Shown: one piece after another, positions 54,270 to 64,000 of the stretch
Layout: each line of letters begins with the position of its first letter
Position numbering within the stretch: position 1 is the stretch's first letter
Assembly: GCF_019977755.1 (NCBI RefSeq)
Contig: NZ_AP025144.1
Span: 3,968,001 to 4,032,000 of the forward strand
Source: Vibrio penaeicida
GTDB lineage: Bacteria > Pseudomonadota > Gammaproteobacteria > Enterobacterales > Vibrionaceae
Reading direction: 5' to 3'
Length of the DNA stretch: 64,000 bases
The notes under the pieces: generated by a model
Databases searched by the model: none
The model's input: only the letters and a program-made list of their open reading frames with translations
Told to the model about the DNA's origin: nothing
Translations under genes and position numbers: made by a program

Positions 54270-55529
54270 TTACTGTCGACGCATCGCGTCGAAGAACTCA
54301 TCGTTTGTTTTGGTCATTGCCAATTTATCGATAAGGAACTCCATTGCATCGATTTCACCCATTGGGTGAACAATCTTGCGGAGAATCCACATTTTTTGAA
54401 GCTCATCAGTTTTCGTTAGAAGCTCTTCACGACGAGTACCACTGCGATTAAAGTCTATTGCAGGGAAAACACGCTTCTCAGCGATCTTACGGTTCAGGTG
54501 TAATTCCATGTTACCTGTACCTTTAAATTCTTCGTAGATAACTTCGTCCATCTTAGAACCCGTATCCACTAGCGCTGTAGCAATGATAGTCAGGCTACCA
54601 CCTTCTTCTACGTTACGTGCTGCACCAAAGAAACGCTTTGGACGGTGCAATGCATTCGCGTCTACACCACCAGTCAGGACTTTACCTGACGAAGGCACTA
54701 CGGTGTTGTATGCACGTGCTAGACGTGTAATGGAATCCAAAAGGATGACTACGTTTTTCTTGTGCTCTACTAAGCGTTTAGCTTTTTCGATAACCATTTC
54801 AGCGACCTGAACATGGCGAGAAGCAGGTTCATCAAACGTGGATGCAATCACTTCACCTTTTACTAGGCGTTGCATCTCTGTTACCTCTTCCGGACGCTCA
54901 TCAATCAGAAGAACCATCAGTTCACATTCTGGGTGATTGTGCGCAATGCTTTGTGCAATGTTCTGAAGAAGCATCGTTTTACCCGCTTTTGGCGGAGCAA
55001 CGATAAGACCACGTTGACCTTTACCGATTGGTGAGGCTAAATCCAAAACACGTGCAGTGATGTCTTCGGTCGAACCATTACCGCGCTCCATGACCATACG
55101 TTCGTTGGCATGAAGAGGAGTAAGGTTTTCGAAAAGGATCTTGTTGCGAGCGTTGTCTGGTTTGTCGTGGTTGACTGTGTTGACTTTTAGAAGGGCAAAA
55201 TAGCGTTCACCGTCTTTAGGTGGTCGAATCTTCCCTGCAATGGAGTCACCAGTGCGTAAATTAAATCGACGAATCTGGCTTGGTGATACGTAGATATCGT
55301 CTGGACCAGCTAGATAAGAACTGTCGGCACTACGTAAGAAACCAAACCCATCTTGAAGAATTTCCAGAACCCCATCACCAAAGATATCTTCACCACTTTT
55401 TGCGTGAGCCTTTAAGATGGAAAATATAATGTCTTGTTTTCTTAAACGCGCTAGGTTTTCTAAACCCAGGCTTTCACCTAGTTTCACGAGCTCAGACACA
55501 GGTCTGTTCTTCAGTTCTGTCAGGTTCAT
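54270..55529 (-). CDS. rho: Transcription termination factor Rho
   Basis: 419 residues from MNLTELKN, exactly the E. coli length and start. RNA-binding cold-shock domain '[16 protein letters not shown]', Walker A 'APPKAGKT', Walker B '[12 protein letters not shown]' and the arginine-finger region are present. The frame runs eight codons further upstream to a TTG, but the conserved ATG is preferred. The 200-base leader before it follows the trxA terminator; rho leaders are usually autoregulated. Confidence 0.97.
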   Translation of the reverse strand: MNLTELKNRPVSELVKLGESLGLENLARLRKQDIIFSILKAHAKSGEDIFGDGVLEILQDGFGFLRSADSSYLAGPDDIYVSPSQIRRFNLRTGDSIAGKIRPPKDGERYFALLKVNTVNHDKPDNARNKILFENLTPLHANERMVMERGNGSTEDITARVLDLASPIGKGQRGLIVAPPKAGKTMLLQNIAQSIAHNHPECELMVLLIDERPEEVTEMQRLVKGEVIASTFDEPASRHVQVAEMVIEKAKRLVEHKKNVVILLDSITRLARAYNTVVPSSGKVLTGGVDANALHRPKRFFGAARNVEEGGSLTIIATALVDTGSKMDEVIYEEFKGTGNMELHLNRKIAEKRVFPAIDFNRSGTRREELLTKTDELQKMWILRKIVHPMGEIDAMEFLIDKLAMTKTNDEFFDAMRRQ

Positions 55530-55679
55530 AGTAGTGGATACTTGTTTAGTCAAAATAGGATCTGTTGTGTTAGTTAGAGAGATTTGGTCACAGGATCGAC
55601 CAAGAAATGAACATTTGTTTAATTAGCGTGCGACAAATTAGCACTAAAATCAAGCCTAGTCTAGCCATTAAAAAAAATC

Positions 55680-55712
55680 AAAACCGTGCATCTAGATGTG
55701 GAGCACGGTTTT
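55680..55712 (-). terminator. Terminator after trxA
   Basis: GCACGGTTTT (55703-55712) pairs with AAAACCGTGC (55680-55689); on the minus strand a T-rich run follows (GATTTTTTTT). Confidence 0.75.
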
Positions 55713-55734
55713 ATGACTAAGTTTGCATTCGCTA

Positions 55735-56061
55735 TTAAATATTAGCGTCTAGGAACTCTTTCAGTTGAGTCTTAGAAAGTGCGCCAACTTTCGTCGCTGC
55801 AACACTGCCATCTTTAAATAGAAGTAGTGTTGGGATACCGCGGATACCAAACTTTGGTGGCGTACCCGAGTTTTGATCGATGTTTAGCTTACCGATAGTG
55901 AGCTTGCCTTCGTACTCGTCTGCGATCTCGTCCAAAATTGGAGCAATCATTTTACAAGGACCACACCATTCTGCCCAGAAATCTACCAGAACTGGACCTG
56001 CAGCTTGGATTACATCTTGTTCAAAACCGTCATCTGTAAGCTGCAAAATCTTGTCACTCAT
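55735..56061 (-). CDS. trxA: Thioredoxin 1
   Basis: 108 residues with the redox site WCGPC near residue 33 and the cis-proline in '[11 protein letters not shown]'. General cytoplasmic disulphide reductase. It is upstream of rho on the same strand and divergent from rhlB, as in E. coli. Confidence 0.96.
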   Translation of the reverse strand: MSDKILQLTDDGFEQDVIQAAGPVLVDFWAEWCGPCKMIAPILDEIADEYEGKLTIGKLNIDQNSGTPPKFGIRGIPTLLLFKDGSVAATKVGALSKTQLKEFLDANI

Positions 56062-56173
56062 CTTCCACTCCGTTGTGTTTTTCAGGAACTGGTTGGATGA
56101 TAACCAGTAAATAGATGCCCTATTGGAATGTATTTACTTTCGTAATGCAAGCTTAAGCTGATATTCTATACCC

Positions 56174-57475
56174 ATGAAAAAGACGCATATCACAGAGCAA
56201 AAGTTCGCCGATTTGGATTTACACCCCCAAATCATTGAAGGGCTTGAGAAAAAAGGGTTCGAATTTTGTACCCCTATTCAAGCCTTGGCGTTGCCGGTAC
56301 TGCTCACCGGCCAAGACATTGCAGGCCAGGCCCAAACGGGCACTGGTAAGACCCTCGCGTTTCTTACTGCTACTTTCAACCATTTACTGACAACGCCTGA
56401 ACACGAAGGTCGCAATCCATCGCAACCACGTGCGATTGTGATGGCACCAACTCGAGAGCTTGCGATTCAGATCCACAACGACGCGAAGCCCTTGATGGAG
56501 TCGACTGGCGTTAAAATCGCACTGGCTTACGGTGGCGAAAGCTACGACAAACAATTGGCGACTATTGAACAAGGTGTTGATATTCTTATCGGTACCACCG
56601 GTCGTATCATCGATTTCTACAAACAACGTGTTTTCAATCTAAATAACATCCAAGCGGTTGTTCTTGATGAAGCCGATCGTATGTTTGACCTCGGTTTTAT
56701 TAAAGACATCCGTTTCTTATTCCGCCGTATGCCTGAGCCGAAAGACAGGCTGAACATGCTGTTCTCGGCAACCTTGTCTTACCGCGTACAAGAACTGGCT
56801 TTCGAGCACATGCACAACCCAGAGCATGTCGTCGTAGAACCAGAAAGAAAAACCGGTCACCGTATTCAAGAAGAACTTTTCTATCCGTCGAATGAAGACA
56901 AAATGACGCTTCTGCAGACACTAATAGAAGAAGAGTGGCCAGATCGTGCAATTGTATTTGCCAATACCAAGTACAAGTGCGAATCCATTTGGGGTCACCT
57001 AGCCGCTGATGGGCATCGCGTAGGTTTGCTAACAGGTGATGTACCACAGAAGAAACGTGAACGTATTTTAGAACAATTCACTCAAGGTCATGTTGATCTA
57101 CTGATTGCTACCGATGTTGCTGCGCGTGGATTGCACATTCCTCAAGTGACGCACGTCTTTAACTACGACTTGCCGGACGATTGCGAAGATTACGTACACC
57201 GAATTGGTCGTACTGGTCGTGCGGGTGAAAGTGGTCACTCAATTAGCTTTGCATGTGAAGAGTACGCCATCAACCTGACTGCGATCGAGGACTACATCGA
57301 GCACCCGATCCCTGTGTCCGATTACGATGCTAGCGCATTACTTGAACATCTACCGGCTCCGCTTCGCCTGCGTCACAAACAAATGCAGCAGCGTCGCACC
57401 AACACTGGTGGAAACAAACACGGCGGTAACCGCAAGCGCCATTCGCGCCCAAGAGCACCTCGTCATCAGTCTTAA
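56174..57475 (+). CDS. rhlB: ATP-dependent RNA helicase RhlB
   Basis: 433 residues (E. coli 421). DEAD-box motifs: [18 protein letters not shown] in '[10 protein letters not shown]', SAT, and [10 protein letters not shown]. The Arg/Asn/Gly-rich basic tail (about 395-433) is a typical RNA-binding end. RhlB works in the RNA degradosome. Divergent from trxA; followed 18 bases later by gppA. Confidence 0.95.
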   Translation: MKKTHITEQKFADLDLHPQIIEGLEKKGFEFCTPIQALALPVLLTGQDIAGQAQTGTGKTLAFLTATFNHLLTTPEHEGRNPSQPRAIVMAPTRELAIQIHNDAKPLMESTGVKIALAYGGESYDKQLATIEQGVDILIGTTGRIIDFYKQRVFNLNNIQAVVLDEADRMFDLGFIKDIRFLFRRMPEPKDRLNMLFSATLSYRVQELAFEHMHNPEHVVVEPERKTGHRIQEELFYPSNEDKMTLLQTLIEEEWPDRAIVFANTKYKCESIWGHLAADGHRVGLLTGDVPQKKRERILEQFTQGHVDLLIATDVAARGLHIPQVTHVFNYDLPDDCEDYVHRIGRTGRAGESGHSISFACEEYAINLTAIEDYIEHPIPVSDYDASALLEHLPAPLRLRHKQMQQRRTNTGGNKHGGNRKRHSRPRAPRHQS

Positions 57476-57493
57476 GGAACACAGCAAATATTT

Positions 57494-58987
57494 ATGAGTC
57501 AGTCAGCTACTTCGCCGCTTTACGCTGCTATCGACCTCGGGTCGAACAGTTTTCATATGCTCGTTGTGCGTCATATCGATGGCAGCGTTCAAATCATGGC
57601 CAAAATCAAACGCAAAGTGCGTTTGGCCGCTGGGTTAGATAAGGATAATAAACTTAGCACTGAAGCCATGCAGCGAGGGTGGGATTGCCTCAGCTTATTT
57701 GCAGAAAGGCTGCAAGATATATCGCCAGAGAACATTCGCATCGTTGGAACCGCGACATTGCGCACCGCAACAAATGTGGATGTTTTCTTAGAAAAGGCGA
57801 ATGATATTTTAGGCTACGACATCAATGTCATTGCCGGTGAAGAAGAAGCTGCCACTATCTATAAAGGGGTAGCTCATACTTCAGGCGGTCTAGGTCGCCG
57901 ATTGGTTGTTGATATTGGTGGTGCTAGTACGGAATTGATTATTGGTGAAGGATTTGATGCAAAAGCACTCACCAGCTTGAAAATGGGTTGTGTAACTTGG
58001 CTTGAACAGCATTTTAAAGACCGACAATTAACCATAACCAATTTCAATACCGCTATTGAAGCCGCAAAAAACACCCTAGCACCGATTCTAGAGCAGTATA
58101 AAGACATCGGCTGGGATGTATGTGTCGGAGCGAGCGGTACCGTGCAGGCACTTCAAGAAATCATGCTGGCACAAGGCATGGATGAAGTGATCACCCATGC
58201 CAAATTAAAACGCCTACAGAAGCAAGCCATGTTGGCGGATCATTTAGAAGAGCTGGATATTGATGGTCTAACACTGGAACGAGCATTGGTATTCCCAAGT
58301 GGTCTTTCCATTTTGATCGCGATTTTTGAGCTTCTAGAGATAGAGTCGATGACCCTCGCCGGAGGCGCACTTCGCGAAGGCATGGTGTACGAAATGATGG
58401 CAGAAATGCGTCAAGACGACATTCGAGCCAGAACCATTGCCAGCATACAGTCTCGCTACCAACTTGATTCCGAATATGGCGAATTAGTCGCTGATTCAGC
58501 AAGCCAGCTCTTCAAGCAATGTGGTGGCGAAGATTGGATTGCTGAACCACAAGCTCACTATCTATTATCTTCTGTTGCGAAGCTTCATGAGGTTGGGCTG
58601 ACTATCGATTACAAATGCGGTGGAAAGCATAGTGCGTACTTACTACAGCACTTAGACTTACCGGGTTTCACCCGCGCACAGAAACACTTATTGGCTGAAC
58701 TCGCCAGACGATACAGAGAGCAAGTAAGCTCTTTACCAGGACAGCATGCATTGTCGGGTCAAAGTGCCAAACGAGTACTGAGATTACTCAGGTTAGCCGT
58801 ATTGCTGACGCACAGGCGATGCTCCGAACTTCAACCAAAAGTCACGTTGAATGCAGAGGGTGACAGGCTCGAGCTGTGTGTAGACAAACAATGGTTGGAG
58901 AGCAACCCCCTTACCAAGGCTGAGCTAGAGATTGAATCGAATAGACAATCTGATATGGGGTGGCCGCTTGCAATCAAAGCGTGCTAG
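57494..58987 (+). CDS. gppA: Guanosine pentaphosphatase / exopolyphosphatase GppA
   Basis: 497 residues (E. coli 494). The nucleotide-phosphate motifs '[13 protein letters not shown]' (residues 12-24) and '[14 protein letters not shown]' (about 140-153), the 'GASGTVQ' motif and the C-terminal HD-like region define the Ppx/GppA family. Position after rhlB supports GppA, which converts pppGpp to ppGpp. Ended by the hairpin at 59023. Confidence 0.93.
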   Translation: MSQSATSPLYAAIDLGSNSFHMLVVRHIDGSVQIMAKIKRKVRLAAGLDKDNKLSTEAMQRGWDCLSLFAERLQDISPENIRIVGTATLRTATNVDVFLEKANDILGYDINVIAGEEEAATIYKGVAHTSGGLGRRLVVDIGGASTELIIGEGFDAKALTSLKMGCVTWLEQHFKDRQLTITNFNTAIEAAKNTLAPILEQYKDIGWDVCVGASGTVQALQEIMLAQGMDEVITHAKLKRLQKQAMLADHLEELDIDGLTLERALVFPSGLSILIAIFELLEIESMTLAGGALREGMVYEMMAEMRQDDIRARTIASIQSRYQLDSEYGELVADSASQLFKQCGGEDWIAEPQAHYLLSSVAKLHEVGLTIDYKCGGKHSAYLLQHLDLPGFTRAQKHLLAELARRYREQVSSLPGQHALSGQSAKRVLRLLRLAVLLTHRRCSELQPKVTLNAEGDRLELCVDKQWLESNPLTKAELEIESNRQSDMGWPLAIKAC

Positions 58988-59022
58988 TTGAGCTTGTTTC
59001 ACTAGAGCCTATTGAAATGTCC

Positions 59023-59051
59023 AAGCCTCGCATGATGCGAGGCTTTTTTTT
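59023..59051 (+). terminator. Intrinsic terminator after gppA
   Basis: AAGCCTCGCAT/ATGCGAGGCTT around a G, followed by eight T residues. Confidence 0.87.
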
Positions 59052-59064
59052 GGTAAACGCAACC

Positions 59065-60045
59065 TTACTTAATTGCTACGGAAGCCAGTATGCGTCGCTT
59101 TCCGGTAAAAGGCTGCCTTGCATGCAAAACGGTGTAATTGTTAACTAACAACACATCCCCAGCTTCCCAACGAAAGTTAACACTGAGCTCATCCATGGCA
59201 GATTTGGTTTTCTCCATGACTTCTGCGTCCATTAGTGCTCCACTGCCACTGGTCACCGCCTTGGTTGAAACATTTCGGCTATCATTCCAGCCGTCAAACA
59301 CGGCAACAATAGAATTGAAGAACGTTTTCTCCTGCGTTTCTTCATCAAATCGAATCGCGGGTAAAACAGAGGTTTCTGTTTTCAGTACGCCTTTTTCTCC
59401 CCATTGCCAGTTCATTTCATGTTCACGCAACTTCGCTTCGCATTCCTCGCGTGTTTCTACATGAAAAGTTTCTTTCCATGAACGTCCAATAGGAGATGAG
59501 TTATCGGTTACCTCTGGCATGTAACGCACATATCGAACGCCCTCTTGCTCGATTTTTGCTGCAAACTCAGGTGCAATATCAAAAAAGCGTTGGCAAATTT
59601 CAGAAGAGTGAAGGATGGACGTCGAACCACCAGTTTCTGAAGGGATATCGCAGTAGAAGAAAATGTACCCAGGTGGATTCGGAGTTTGTGCCATTTCATG
59701 ATGAAATGGTATTTTTTCGGTCGCTGGGGCTTCATTAGCCGTCACAATACGTGATTGTGTGACCTGAACGCGAGGCGCTGCCCCACCAATATAAGGCATG
59801 TTTTCATAGTCTGAATGATTCAGAAGCTGCTCAAACAAATCAGCATCCTGCACCGGAAACCCTCGTAATAGTATTGCGCCGTGCGTAATCAATTTTTCGT
59901 GAACCGCTTCTTTTACACCAGAAAACCAATTCAACATGGCGGTAGGCTCTAAAGCGACAGCATCATCAGGTGGAAGAATAACCAAAGGAAACGCGCGCCC
60001 ATTAACGCTTTTTTGCTCCGGTATATTTCCAATATTCAAAGTCAT
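59065..60045 (-). CDS. TauD/TfdA-family Fe(II)/2-oxoglutarate oxygenase
   Basis: 326 residues from the ATG with GGAGAG upstream. Iron ligands can be read as H-x-E in 'PFHHEMAQ' (about residue 118) and a distal His in 'YTVLHARQPFTG' (about 306), with the 2-oxoglutarate-binding Arg in 'GKRRILASV'. The H-x-E form recalls SyrP-like members. Substrate unknown. It lies at the end of a TRAP-transporter cluster, and two copies of the motif shared with that cluster lie in its promoter region. Confidence 0.83.
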   Translation of the reverse strand: MTLNIGNIPEQKSVNGRAFPLVILPPDDAVALEPTAMLNWFSGVKEAVHEKLITHGAILLRGFPVQDADLFEQLLNHSDYENMPYIGGAAPRVQVTQSRIVTANEAPATEKIPFHHEMAQTPNPPGYIFFYCDIPSETGGSTSILHSSEICQRFFDIAPEFAAKIEQEGVRYVRYMPEVTDNSSPIGRSWKETFHVETREECEAKLREHEMNWQWGEKGVLKTETSVLPAIRFDEETQEKTFFNSIVAVFDGWNDSRNVSTKAVTSGSGALMDAEVMEKTKSAMDELSVNFRWEAGDVLLVNNYTVLHARQPFTGKRRILASVAIK

Positions 60046-60061
60046 TCTTCTCTCCAATAAA

Positions 60062-60082
60062 TAAATCAATAGTGAATGAATT
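60062..60082. promoter_or_regulatory. Operator-like motif, copy 1
   Basis: TAAATCAATAGTGAATGAATT, one mismatch to the shared core AATCAATTGTGAATGAATT. It lies 17 bases upstream of the oxygenase start codon. Confidence 0.55.
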
Positions 60083-60109
60083 ATCACCACCCTATCACAC
60101 CCAATATAA

Positions 60110-60138
60110 ATGTAAATCAATTGTGAATGAATTTACAT
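60110..60138. promoter_or_regulatory. Operator-like motif, copy 2, inside an inverted repeat
   Basis: Shared core AATCAATTGTGAATGAATT (60115-60133) flanked by ATGTAAAT (60110-60117) and its inverted copy ATTTACAT (60131-60138). Confidence 0.6.
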
Positions 60139-60148
60139 CCTGATCACG

Positions 60149-60175
60149 AAATACGATATATGCCATATCGTATTT
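60149..60175. promoter_or_regulatory. Perfect 11-bp palindrome
   Basis: AAATACGATAT (60149-60159), ATGCC, ATATCGTATTT (60165-60175). It lacks the GC-rich stem expected of a terminator, so a protein-binding site upstream of the oxygenase operator is more likely. Confidence 0.45.
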
Positions 60176-60335
60176 TCAGAATTAACAGGCTAGATGACTA
60201 GGGTCTAGTGACCTGGTTATAAGAGTGGCTGTATGGGTAGCGAAGTCCGCTACACAAGCAAAAGACCTCTCCACTTTATTCAAACCCAATCGAGCTTTCT
60301 GTCGAAAAGCGCTTGGTGGAGAGGCTGGAGTATTT

Positions 60336-61397
60336 CTATTTCAATTCAGCTGCGTAGGTATCGGCAATGGCTTTTTCGGCATTACCCGCTTCTGAGACCA
60401 AGAGTTCGTAGTACTTCTTGCCTTGTTTCACGTTCTTAGAGAACCATTGATACACTGGCTGTGCCTTTTCTTTGAATTGATCTTTCTCCGCTTTACTAGG
60501 CACATACAGCTTTCCGCCAGCCTTTGAGAAATCTTGATAAGCTTTAATGGATTTGCGCTTAGGTGAGGCAAATGTCGCTTGTTGGAGTGCATAAAACCCA
60601 TCCACAACAACTTTACGTAGATCTTCTGGCATTTTGCTGAAGTGCTCGTTATTCATAAACCACAATGCCGCCATGTAAGCATGACCATCGAGTGTTACGT
60701 ACTTCAGCCCTGCTTCTGGGAATTTCATGCCCATAATGTCGGTAATACCGTTCTTAGACCCTTCCACAACGCCCGTTTGGAATGATGTATAAAGCTCTGG
60801 CCATGGGATTGGGGTAGGGCTTGCACCCAGAGATTTCACCAACTCCTGAGGTAAATCAGCCACAACGGTACGTATCTTCAATCCTTTAATATCATCTGGG
60901 GATTTCACCGTGCGCTTTGTATTCGCAAAGTTACGCCACCCACCCGTATTACCGATGGTCATCAAGCGGACTTTGTTGCCCGAATCTTTCAAAATATCGC
61001 TGCGCATTTCCTGCACAAACTGACCACTTAGCACTTCTTCAGCAACTCGGTCGCTTGATAGGATGTAAGGTAAGTCGAGCACTTGCACGTAAGGGAACAT
61101 ATTTGCGGTACCACCCGATGTGGACACATAAATATCGATAGAGCCATCTTCCAGTGCTTGTACACATTCAGTGCCGTTACCACATAATTGAGTGCCAATG
61201 AATAAGTCCACCGAGATCTTTCCATTAGAGCGCGATTCCACAAAATCTTTGAACACGACCAAACCATCATAGTCTTCATCGTTTTCATTTGAGTTGGCTA
61301 CGGCTCTTAATCGAAAATCTGCAGCCTGAGCAGCAGTTATCGACGACGCAAGAACCAGAGCAGCAAGACTGTTCACCATCGCTTTAGCAAATTTCAT
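60336..61397 (-). CDS. TRAP transporter substrate-binding protein, DctP family
   Basis: 353 residues with a signal peptide ending near ITAAQA (residue 25). 'IKGLKIRTV' carries the conserved carboxylate-binding arginine and 'FQTGVVEGSKNGITDI' is a DctP hallmark. It binds an organic acid in the periplasm for DctQM. It is transcribed after dctM with a 139-base gap. Ligand not readable. Confidence 0.9.
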   Translation of the reverse strand: MKFAKAMVNSLAALVLASSITAAQAADFRLRAVANSNENDEDYDGLVVFKDFVESRSNGKISVDLFIGTQLCGNGTECVQALEDGSIDIYVSTSGGTANMFPYVQVLDLPYILSSDRVAEEVLSGQFVQEMRSDILKDSGNKVRLMTIGNTGGWRNFANTKRTVKSPDDIKGLKIRTVVADLPQELVKSLGASPTPIPWPELYTSFQTGVVEGSKNGITDIMGMKFPEAGLKYVTLDGHAYMAALWFMNNEHFSKMPEDLRKVVVDGFYALQQATFASPKRKSIKAYQDFSKAGGKLYVPSKAEKDQFKEKAQPVYQWFSKNVKQGKKYYELLVSEAGNAEKAIADTYAAELK

Positions 61398-61536
61398 AAT
61401 TTCTTATCCTTTTGAATGTTTCACTTTCCTGTTTTACGTGTTGCGCACTGGGCTTATTGTTATCGCTTTCCTCAGCAGCAGCACTTTCAGACCTTACGGT
61501 CAAACATTAAGGTCACCCATCAGGCTGACCTCAAAT

Positions 61537-62826
61537 TCATTGAACTAATCCAAGCCATTTTGGAATGGTCATGGAAACGGATGGGAAAAAGGTAATGATA
61601 AAAATCACCAAAACTTCGACAGCCAAGAACGGAAGTATCCCCTTGGCAATAGATTCCACCCTTTCCCCCGACACACTCGAAGCCACAAACAACACCAGCC
61701 CCATTGGTGGTGTGGCTAACCCAACGGTTAAGTTCACACTCATAATGATCGCAAAGTGCACAGGGTCTATTCCGATAGAAATAAAGATAGGAGCGAGAAT
61801 AGGACCGAGAATGATGATGGCGGGACCGGCATCTAAAAACATACCCACAACAAACAACAAGATGTTAATGGCAAACAGTAAAATCAGTGGGTTATCACTG
61901 ATGGCCAAAACCCATCCAGCCAAATCTTCTGCCGCGTGAGACAAGCTCACCACGGTCTTGAATGCCAATGCAGAGCCTACGAGAAGAAGAACCACGGCTG
62001 AAGACGACGCTGAGCGAGCAAATATCTCGGGTAAGTCTCTTAGGTTTATGGTTTTGAGCATGAAAAGGCTTAGGAATAACGCATAACCCACTGCAATGGC
62101 AGACGCTTCCGTGGGGGTAAAGATTCCTCCCACAATCCCACCCAAAATTATCACAGGGGTCATTAACGGTAGAATCGCGGCGCGAGTTGCTTGCCCACGC
62201 TCTGGCCACGTTGACTTCTGGCTGGCTATGGGGAAGTTATGCTTTTTCGCCAATAATGTTGTGACTCCCATCAACGCCAAACCAATCAACACACCGGGGA
62301 CCACACCTGCCGCAAATAAGGCAGCAACCGATACTTCCATGGTGTAGGCGTAGATGATCATGATGCCAGACGGCGGAATAATAGGTCCAATCACAGAACT
62401 GGCTGCGGTAATCGCCGCCGCAAAGCGCCGCGAGTAACCATTCTTCTCCATCGCGGGTATCAGCATAGAGCCTAAGGCAGAAGTATCGGCTACTGCAGAT
62501 CCGGATAGCCCTGCGAAAAGCATACTCGACATAATATTTACGTGCGCCAATCCGCCTCTCACATGCCCAATGAAAGCTTGAGAAAAGTTAACCAGTTGAA
62601 GAGTAATGCCTCCACGGTTCATCAATTCGCCCGCCAACATAAAAAATGGAATAGCCATCAAAGGGAATGAATCAATACCGTTGTAAATATTTCGAAATAG
62701 CAGGGGCAAGTCGCGGTCCATATCCAACGCAAGCATCATTGCGCCAGGAGCAAACAGTGTTGCAAAGAAAACAGGTAGCCCAATTAAGAGAAGAACCAAA
62801 AATAAAGGTAAAAAGAGAACGAGCAT
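61537..62826 (-). CDS. TRAP transporter large permease, DctM family
   Basis: 429 residues with about twelve membrane helices. 'PFFMLAGELMNRGG', 'GLSGSAVADTSALG' and 'GPIIPPSGIMIIYA' are DctM hallmarks. This is the Na-coupled ion-transporter subunit. The frame can start at a GTG at 62829 directly abutting the dctQ stop, or the ATG at 62826. Confidence 0.93.
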   Translation of the reverse strand: MLVLFLPLFLVLLLIGLPVFFATLFAPGAMMLALDMDRDLPLLFRNIYNGIDSFPLMAIPFFMLAGELMNRGGITLQLVNFSQAFIGHVRGGLAHVNIMSSMLFAGLSGSAVADTSALGSMLIPAMEKNGYSRRFAAAITAASSVIGPIIPPSGIMIIYAYTMEVSVAALFAAGVVPGVLIGLALMGVTTLLAKKHNFPIASQKSTWPERGQATRAAILPLMTPVIILGGIVGGIFTPTEASAIAVGYALFLSLFMLKTINLRDLPEIFARSASSSAVVLLLVGSALAFKTVVSLSHAAEDLAGWVLAISDNPLILLFAINILLFVVGMFLDAGPAIIILGPILAPIFISIGIDPVHFAIIMSVNLTVGLATPPMGLVLFVASSVSGERVESIAKGILPFLAVEVLVIFIITFFPSVSMTIPKWLGLVQ

Positions 62827-62829
62827 CAC

Positions 62830-63363
62830 TTACCCCCTCGCCGCTTCAGTGTCGGGCGATGAAACGCTAACACCTAAAATATTTTTAAGAATAAGCTCCA
62901 CGTTCACCATTAACATGGTAATGAAGCACACGGGCATAGCGAGGTAAATCCAAGCGCGAGATAATTGAAAAGAAGCGGCACGAGTACGAAACCCACGCTC
63001 AAAAAATTCTAAGCCAAGACTGGATAGTTGGAACAGCACCAACGCAGAAAGAACCAGCAATGTGAGCTTAAGCAGCTGTGCCACCTTACCGGGTATAAAG
63101 TCGTGGAGCATTTCTATCGCAACAAACCCACCTGTTCGATAAGCACCAGCGGCAACAAATGCCATCATCCATATCATCAATGCCCTCGCCACTTCCTCCG
63201 GCCAAGGTAATGCGTTCGACAGTATGTAACGACAAAATACCTGCAATAGAATAGTAGCAACCATTGCAAACACTAGAACCCAAGCGATTTGACGACCCGC
63301 CCAAATCATGCGGTTGTTGACAGCTTCCAGAAGCCGCAAGCTTCCATGCAACACCTTCTTCAT
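62830..63363 (-). CDS. TRAP transporter small permease, DctQ family
   Basis: 177 residues, four membrane helices, with 'LPWPEEVARALMIWMMAFVAAG' after the second helix as in DctQ. Ribosome site GGAGAGGG. First gene of the dctQ-dctM-dctP run, divergent from the GntR-family gene. Confidence 0.92.
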   Translation of the reverse strand: MKKVLHGSLRLLEAVNNRMIWAGRQIAWVLVFAMVATILLQVFCRYILSNALPWPEEVARALMIWMMAFVAAGAYRTGGFVAIEMLHDFIPGKVAQLLKLTLLVLSALVLFQLSSLGLEFFERGFRTRAASFQLSRAWIYLAMPVCFITMLMVNVELILKNILGVSVSSPDTEAARG

Positions 63364-63692
63364 TAACCCTCTCCAGCGATAATCCGTTATCAGCTTTTAC
63401 TGTAACGTAGGTGACATTCGGAAAAAGAAGAGGTTAAGAATACGAAAATGGTTGAACATCACATATTTCACCACAAAGGCTCTATCAGGTTAAAATCGCT
63501 TTAACCTCTGGCATTTAGCTTCCCAGTCCGAATAAAATCACTTTCATTCACAATTCATTTATTTTTTTAGTTTGCAAGATTACCCTAACAGTGTATTCTC
63601 AACATGTAAATCAAATGTAAATGAATTGATGCAAAAATGAGTATCTGTTTTAATTCAAACTAGTTACAAACTGCGGAAAATTCGAGAAAATA
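63364..63692. promoter_or_regulatory. Divergent control region with two operator-like motifs
   Basis: About 330 bases between the TRAP genes and the GntR-family gene. Copy 3 of the shared motif lies inverted at 63542-63562, copy 4 at 63604-63627 (ATGTAAATCAAATGTAAATG then AATT). Otherwise no gene visible. Confidence 0.6.
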
Positions 63693-64000
63693 ATGGCTAT
63701 TGATTTTCAGTCCAATACAGGACAGAGCAAACAAAAGAAGCGACCAAAGTACGTTCAGGTCAGTGAATTACTGATTCGTGAAATCAATGCTGGTCATTGG
63801 AGAGCGGGCGAAAGGCTGCCAGTAGAAGCGGAATTGGCGGTAGAGTTGAAGGTGGCAGTTGGCACTCTGAGAAAAGCGCTAGCTCTACTGGAACAAGACG
63901 GTCTACTGGAACGTCGCCAAGGCAGCGGCACGTATGTCAAAAGCCCACCAAAAGAAGCCATTTACCAACTATTTCGCTTGGAGCTTCTTGAAGGTGGCGG
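63693..64000 (+). CDS. GntR-family transcriptional regulator (partial, runs past the window)
   Basis: The first 102 residues are visible and the frame stays open to the end of the window. The winged helix-turn-helix is complete: 'QVSELLIREINAGHWRAGER', 'LPVEAELAVELKVAVGTLRK', 'QDGLLERRQGSGTYVK'. A HutC/UTRA-type effector domain probably follows but is not in view. It is divergent from the TRAP operon, which it probably controls through the repeated motif. Confidence 0.85.
   Translation, partial: MAIDFQSNTGQSKQKKRPKYVQVSELLIREINAGHWRAGERLPVEAELAVELKVAVGTLRKALALLEQDGLLERRQGSGTYVKSPPKEAIYQLFRLELLEGG

Noticed and set aside
60266..60324. Strong terminator after dctP
   Set aside because: CCTCTCCAC and GTGGAGAGG pair exactly, but the 41-base loop and short T-run make an efficient intrinsic terminator doubtful.

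Overview
The window looks like part of the larger chromosome of a Vibrio (Vibrionaceae, Gammaproteobacteria). The evidence is gene order and protein identity: cyaA/cyaY/lptM-lysA-dapF-DUF484-xerC-yigB opposite hemCDXY, ubiD-fre, rho-trxA-rhlB-gppA, and rhtB/pldB/yigL. It also carries an arsR-GAPDH-phosphatase-arsJ operon of the kind described as var in Vibrio cholerae. The species cannot be named, and the two 16S copies here contain apparent consensus errors that make them unsafe for typing.

Layout. 1-4.7 kb: small membrane proteins, a DUF2500 protein, an acyltransferase, a divergent SDR/LysR pair, and a Dps-like gene preceded by a near-perfect OxyR-type site. 4.7-11.2 kb: a LacI-type regulator divergent from a four-gene operon: binding protein, fused double permease, ATPase and inositol-monophosphatase-family phosphatase. 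It resembles AfuABC sugar-phosphate importers more than iron importers. 11.3-14.5 kb: the arsenate-resistance operon. 14.6-25.6 kb: an EAL/HDOD protein, rhtB-like, pldB-like, yigL-like, an EVE protein, a lipoprotein, a DTW-domain tRNA-modifying enzyme, an aldehyde dehydrogenase and a FIST-GGDEF-EAL protein. 25.8-37.8 kb: the lysine/diaminopimelate-xerC cluster, cyaY, cyaA and the haem genes hemCDXY.

37.8-50.1 kb is the stable-RNA region. Two rRNA operons lie in direct tandem on the minus strand. The upstream one (49.7-44.5 kb) carries tRNA-Ile and tRNA-Ala in its spacer; the downstream one (44.1-38.6 kb) carries tRNA-Glu, -Lys and -Val in its spacer and tRNA-Asp at its end. Past tRNA-Asp lies a tandem array of ~110-bp units. 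Each unit starts with the 3' end of the tRNA, contains two small hairpins and usually ends in a terminator. It resembles in organisation the rtT repeats behind E. coli tyrT, and one unit shows a compensatory base-pair change.

50.2-59.0 kb: ubiD-ferredoxin-fre (this UbiD has a duplicated C-terminal module), an exported protein of unknown function, rho, trxA, and divergently rhlB and gppA. 59.1-64 kb: a TauD/TfdA-family oxygenase, a DctP-DctM-DctQ TRAP transporter and the start of a GntR-family regulator. Four copies of one ~20-bp motif lie in front of the oxygenase and in the regulator/transporter gap, which ties these genes into one probable regulon of unknown substrate.
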